Shown here: piece by piece, positions 60,687 to 64,000 of the stretch | Layout: the number at the start of each line of letters is the position of its first letter | How positions within the stretch are numbered: the first letter of the stretch is position 1 | Source: Delphinapterus leucas | Lineage: Eukaryota; Chordata; Mammalia; Artiodactyla; Monodontidae | Direction: 5' to 3' | Assembly: GCF_002288925.2 (NCBI RefSeq) | Contig: NW_022098076.1 | Coordinates: 73,647,135 to 73,711,134 of the forward strand | Length of the DNA stretch: 64,000 nt | The notes under the pieces: generated by a model | Databases searched by the model: none | What the model saw: the letters and a program-made list of their open reading frames with translations, nothing else | What the model was told of the DNA's origin: nothing | Program-made: the position numbers and the translations under genes

Positions 60687-60846
60687 TCAATGCCTCTCAA
60701 CCTTTCATGTGCCTCACAAATCATCTGAGACCTGGCTAAAATGCAGGTTCTGATTCTGTAGGTCCACATGGGGCTAGGTAGTTTGCATTTCTGTTACGCC
60801 AGTGTTGTCAGTCTGGGAATCACATTTAAGTAACAAGGAGCTGGAT
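60687..60846 (+). mobile_element. MER5-like hAT DNA transposon relic
   Basis: The order tgcctctcaacctttcatgt, atcatctgagacctggctaa, atgcaggttctgattctgta and cagtctgggaatcaca matches a diverged MER5-type Charlie MITE. Confidence 0.65.
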
Positions 60847-61342
60847 GACCACAGAGGGCCCTTTCAACTCCTTGGATTCTGAAATTTGTGTCTTTTCATC
60901 ATGTTTGGGATTTGAGTTTGATGACAATAACTTTCCCTATATCATCAGTATAGAATCCCATATAAAAAGTAAAACTGGTCATCACAAACTGATTATCACT
61001 CCGCTTCTTAACCATTATTTTGAGAACAATGGTTAAATTATAGATGATTATCTAAAAATAGCTATATGCTGAATCACTCCATAATGATGGCCAATTATTT
61101 TTGGTTGCAGAAAGAGATGCCATGTGAAAGGTAAATGAAATCTGCCACCATGGATGCACTTATAAATTCTAAAGATACTTTCCTTAAATATGTGATTATT
61201 CACTCAGAATAATCACACTGCAGAAATTTAGTATTCTGCCACTGGAATTAGGAATTATAATAAAAGTTTATTTCGAATCTCCTAGCATCCTGACATCACT
61301 GCTATTTCTTAGTGAAAATAATACTTTAAAAAAAACAAGAGG

Positions 61343-61665
61343 GACTTCCCTGGTGGTGCAGTAGTTAAAAATCCGCCTGCCAATGCAGGGCACAGGGGTT
61401 GGAGCTCTGGTCTGTGAAGATCCCACATGCCGCAGAGAAACCAAGCCTGTGCGCCACAACTACTGAGCCCGCGCGCCTAGAGCCTGTGCTCCGCAACAAG
61501 AGAAGCCACCACAGTGAGAAGCCCACACACCGCAACGAAGAGTAGCCCCTGCTCGTTGTGACTAGAGAAAGCCCACGTGCAGCAATGAAGACGCAACGCA
61601 GCCAAAAATAAATAAATAAATTAATTAATTTTTAAAAAATTTAATTAAAAAAAGAACAAGAAAAA
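61343..61665 (+). mobile_element. Long CHR-type SINE
   Basis: The head gacttccctggtggtgcagt is followed by cacaactactgagcccgcgc and other long-form blocks. It ends agccaaaaataaataaataa with a degraded A/T-rich tail. It is antisense to FN1. Confidence 0.88.
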
Positions 61666-62049
61666 GAGGAAGAAAAAGAGTATGTGTACATAAATCTGAA
61701 ATAGATATTTTCAACAATCTTACAAATCTTTTCATAAATTTAGAATCTCTAAAATGTAATTGGCAGAACAACTAAATCTTGTAATAAGCATTTCAATAAC
61801 TGGCTGCTATGGGAAAGGTGAGGTCTCAGAAGGCAAGACATTTGTGTTTGGTGAGTCAAATTCAGGGCTTTCAAGCGTGTGGATGGCCTTGGTCACATGT
61901 TTAGTGCCTTCATAATTCCTTCCTCTTTACGTCTCAACCAAATTTTTGTGCCCACTGGGGACAAAACACTAGTAAATGCATTTATACTAGATTATGAATG
62001 GCTGGTGAGACAAAGACTTATCCTCCAGACTTAGACAAATGAACATTAA

Positions 62050-62406
62050 GAGTCTTTAAGCCTACTCTGAGAAAGAGAAAAATAAATCTCGTATATTAAC
62101 ACATATATGTGGAATCTAGAAAAATGGTACAGATGACCCGGTTTGCAAGGCAGAAATAGAGACACAGACACAGAGAACAAACATGTGGATGCCAAGGGGG
62201 GAAAGAAGGGGGTGGGATGAATTGGGGGATTGGGATTGACACATATATGCTAATATGTATAAAATAGATAACTAATGAGAACCTGCTGTACAGCACGGAG
62301 AACTCTACTGCACTTCTCTGTAAAGTAGAAACTAACACAACATTGTAAAACAACTATACCCCAATAAAAATAAATAAATAAAACATTTTTTAAAAAAGTC
62401 TTTAAG
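62050..62406 (+). mobile_element. 5'-truncated L1 3' tail
   Basis: It contains gtacagatgacccggtttgc, aacctgctgtacagcacgga, then caactataccccaataaaaa and (AAAT)n. Flanking agtctttaag at about 62051 and 62397 is the duplication. Confidence 0.85.
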
Positions 62407-62504
62407 TAGTACTCCATTACTACTCAGCTCCAGTCATGGGAAAATTCAGGCCCAGCACTGCAATTCTTCCAGTGTTTTCCAATCTGGATTTTAATGTGCA
62501 ATTT

Positions 62505-62745
62505 TTTAAAAAGTATTTTTATTTATTTATTTTTTGCGGTACGCGGGCCTCTCACTGTTGTGACCTCTTGCATTGCGGAGCACAGGCTCCGGACGTGCAG
62601 GCTCAGCGGCCATGGCTCACAGGCCCAGCCACTCCGCGGCATGCGGGATCTTCCCGGACCGGGGCACGAACCCGCGTCCCCTGCATCGGCAGGCGGACTC
62701 CCAACCACTGCGCCACCAGGGAAGCCCCCCAGAAGTATTTTTAAA
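62505..62745 (-). mobile_element. Cetacean CHR-type SINE
   Basis: The body is about 62521-62729 with a (TTTA)n tail, then gcggtacgcgggcctctcac and a head ending gcgccaccagggaagcccc. Flanking aaaagtatttttat / agaagtatttttaa is a near-perfect duplication. Confidence 0.9.
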
Positions 62746-63600
62746 ATACTGCTGTCTGAAAAAATAAAATACATGTGGGCATACTTTGTCATGGCTGCTT
62801 TACTGGCTGAACTGAAGTTCTGCTGGTTTGGAGAGACGTTTCATGAATGTGTTGTCGTTTGGAGGGTATTCTCAGTGGAATTAGGATGGGTGACCTATGA
62901 TGCCTCCCCAGAGGCTCTGGAATCATACACCACTTGGCTGCCACTGACTTTGCCAAAATGCCATGGCCAGCCCTGGGTGACCATGTTAATGCCCACAAGA
63001 AACAATCCAGAGAGCAGTCCGCTTCTTTCACTGAACATCTGGGAAAGCCACGATTGTTTCACAAAAAACATTCTCCTCAACTGTCTTAGGCTTTAAGATT
63101 GGGTGTTTTCTATTGCTTGAGCCAGCCAGCTAGAACCTTCTCAAGCTTCAGATGATGCTCTCTGCCTGGGAAGACCATTACAGGAAACTCTCCAAACCAC
63201 AAACCCACAAACTGATGGCAAACAAAGAATGTGACTGTAAGTATGAGCTATGGATTCTGGCAGGTCTTGTTAGGTGAAGGACAGCCTGGATGTTAAAAAA
63301 AAAATATTTGCCCTATTTATAAAGGAGTAAGCTGATTTTCCCCAGAAACAGCTCCTCCACCCCCTGCCATGTGCTTTTAACAAAAGTTATAAAACCCAGA
63401 AAAGTTATTCACAGAATTCAGCTTGTTAACAGTAAAAAGCTACAGAAACTTAAAGCAATTTCAAAAACATGCAAGCCCTGCTGATGTTCACAGCCTCAGA
63501 GAGCACTTGAAGTTCAAATGAAGTCGTAGAACTCACTGCTTACAGAGGTTTATTTAAATCTAAGCTCGGTTGAGCTATTTTCTCAATCATCTACTCAACA
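62746..63600. other. FN1 intron sequence without recognised features
   Basis: No FN1 exon, RNA gene or named repeat was seen. A plus-strand ORF crossing here starts inside the SINE and has no family resemblance I can see. Confidence 0.5.
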
Positions 63601-63609
63601 AATATTTTT

Positions 63610-63762
63610 TGAGGGAGGGAGAGGGATGGACTGGGAGTTTGGGGTGGGTACATGCAAACTATGACATTTAGAATGGATAAACAACAAGGTCCTAATGTAT
63701 AACACAGGGAACTATATTCAATATCCTGTGATAAACCATACGGAAAAAAAAATTTTTTTAAG
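63610..63762 (+). mobile_element. 5'-truncated L1 3' tail fragment
   Basis: The run gggtgggtacatgcaaacta, aaggtcctaatgtataacac and agggaactatattcaatatc is the L1 3' UTR type of this lineage; it ends in a short A-rich run. Confidence 0.7.
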
Positions 63763-64000
63763 TATACAATGTGCAAGGCATGACATTGACCTTTATCTAA
63801 TAAAAGTAGTTCTATCAGTTAACTCAAGTAAAATTATATTTATCAATAAATGTATTGTGCAGATAATAAAATAACATGTCCAATATATCAAAGTCTCCAG
63901 AAGTACTTGAAATAGTCAATATTGCCCCACCCACTCCATTTAATTATTTTTAGTATCATTAAAAATGCTTTTTCTTAGAGAGATGCAAATCAAACCTACA

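Noticed and set aside
62494..63096. A 200-codon plus-strand ORF
   Set aside because: Its first third is SINE sequence read in frame and the rest has no recognisable family, splice context or codon signal.
60411..64000. A further upstream FN1 exon (type III-5 second half)
   Set aside because: I looked on the minus strand for the expected III-5 sequence with splice signals and found none before the window end.

Overview
This window comes from a mammal and almost certainly a cetacean. Sixteen tRNA-derived CHR-type SINEs carry the whale/dolphin head (ggcttccctggtggcgcagtgg) and the long cetacean body. Several are flanked by perfect target-site duplications. The other repeats are typical of mammals: L1 fragments, MIR, MER5-like hAT remnants and old LTRs.

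Two convergent genes fill the window, in the ATIC-FN1 order known from human 2q35. ATIC (+ strand) occupies about 1-17 kb. Nine coding exons (1900-16891) encode the C-terminal part of the bifunctional purine-synthesis enzyme AICAR transformylase/IMP cyclohydrolase. They correspond to exons 8-16 of the 16-exon human gene, about residues 230-592. FN1 (- strand) occupies about 26.44-60.41 kb. Twenty-six coding exons encode the C-terminal ~1,393 residues of fibronectin: type III repeats 6-15, both alternatively spliced extra domains (EDB, EDA), the V/IIICS region, type I repeats 10-12 and the C-terminal dimerisation tail. They correspond to exons 21-46 of the human gene. Every exon junction was checked for GT/AG boundaries and matching codon phase, and no frameshift or premature stop was found in either gene.

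Region by region: 1-1060, a broken L1 ORF1 in reverse. 1.9-17 kb, ATIC with five intronic SINEs (all antisense to the gene), an old LTR-like element near 9.5 kb and L1 relics. 17-26.4 kb, the tail-to-tail intergenic spacer, with an MLT1-like LTR, L1 relics, a solitary ERV LTR and several SINEs. 26.4-60.4 kb, the FN1 3' half. 60.4-64 kb, a further FN1 intron with repeats; no further FN1 exon was recognised before the window ends.

Nothing suggests an unknown biological system. The points most worth a second look are in FN1: six UGCAUG motifs in the intron after EDB, two substitutions in the normally near-invariant EDB module, a PPSRN instead of PHSRN synergy site, an RGDV instead of REDV CS5 motif, and an intact internal V-region splice acceptor.
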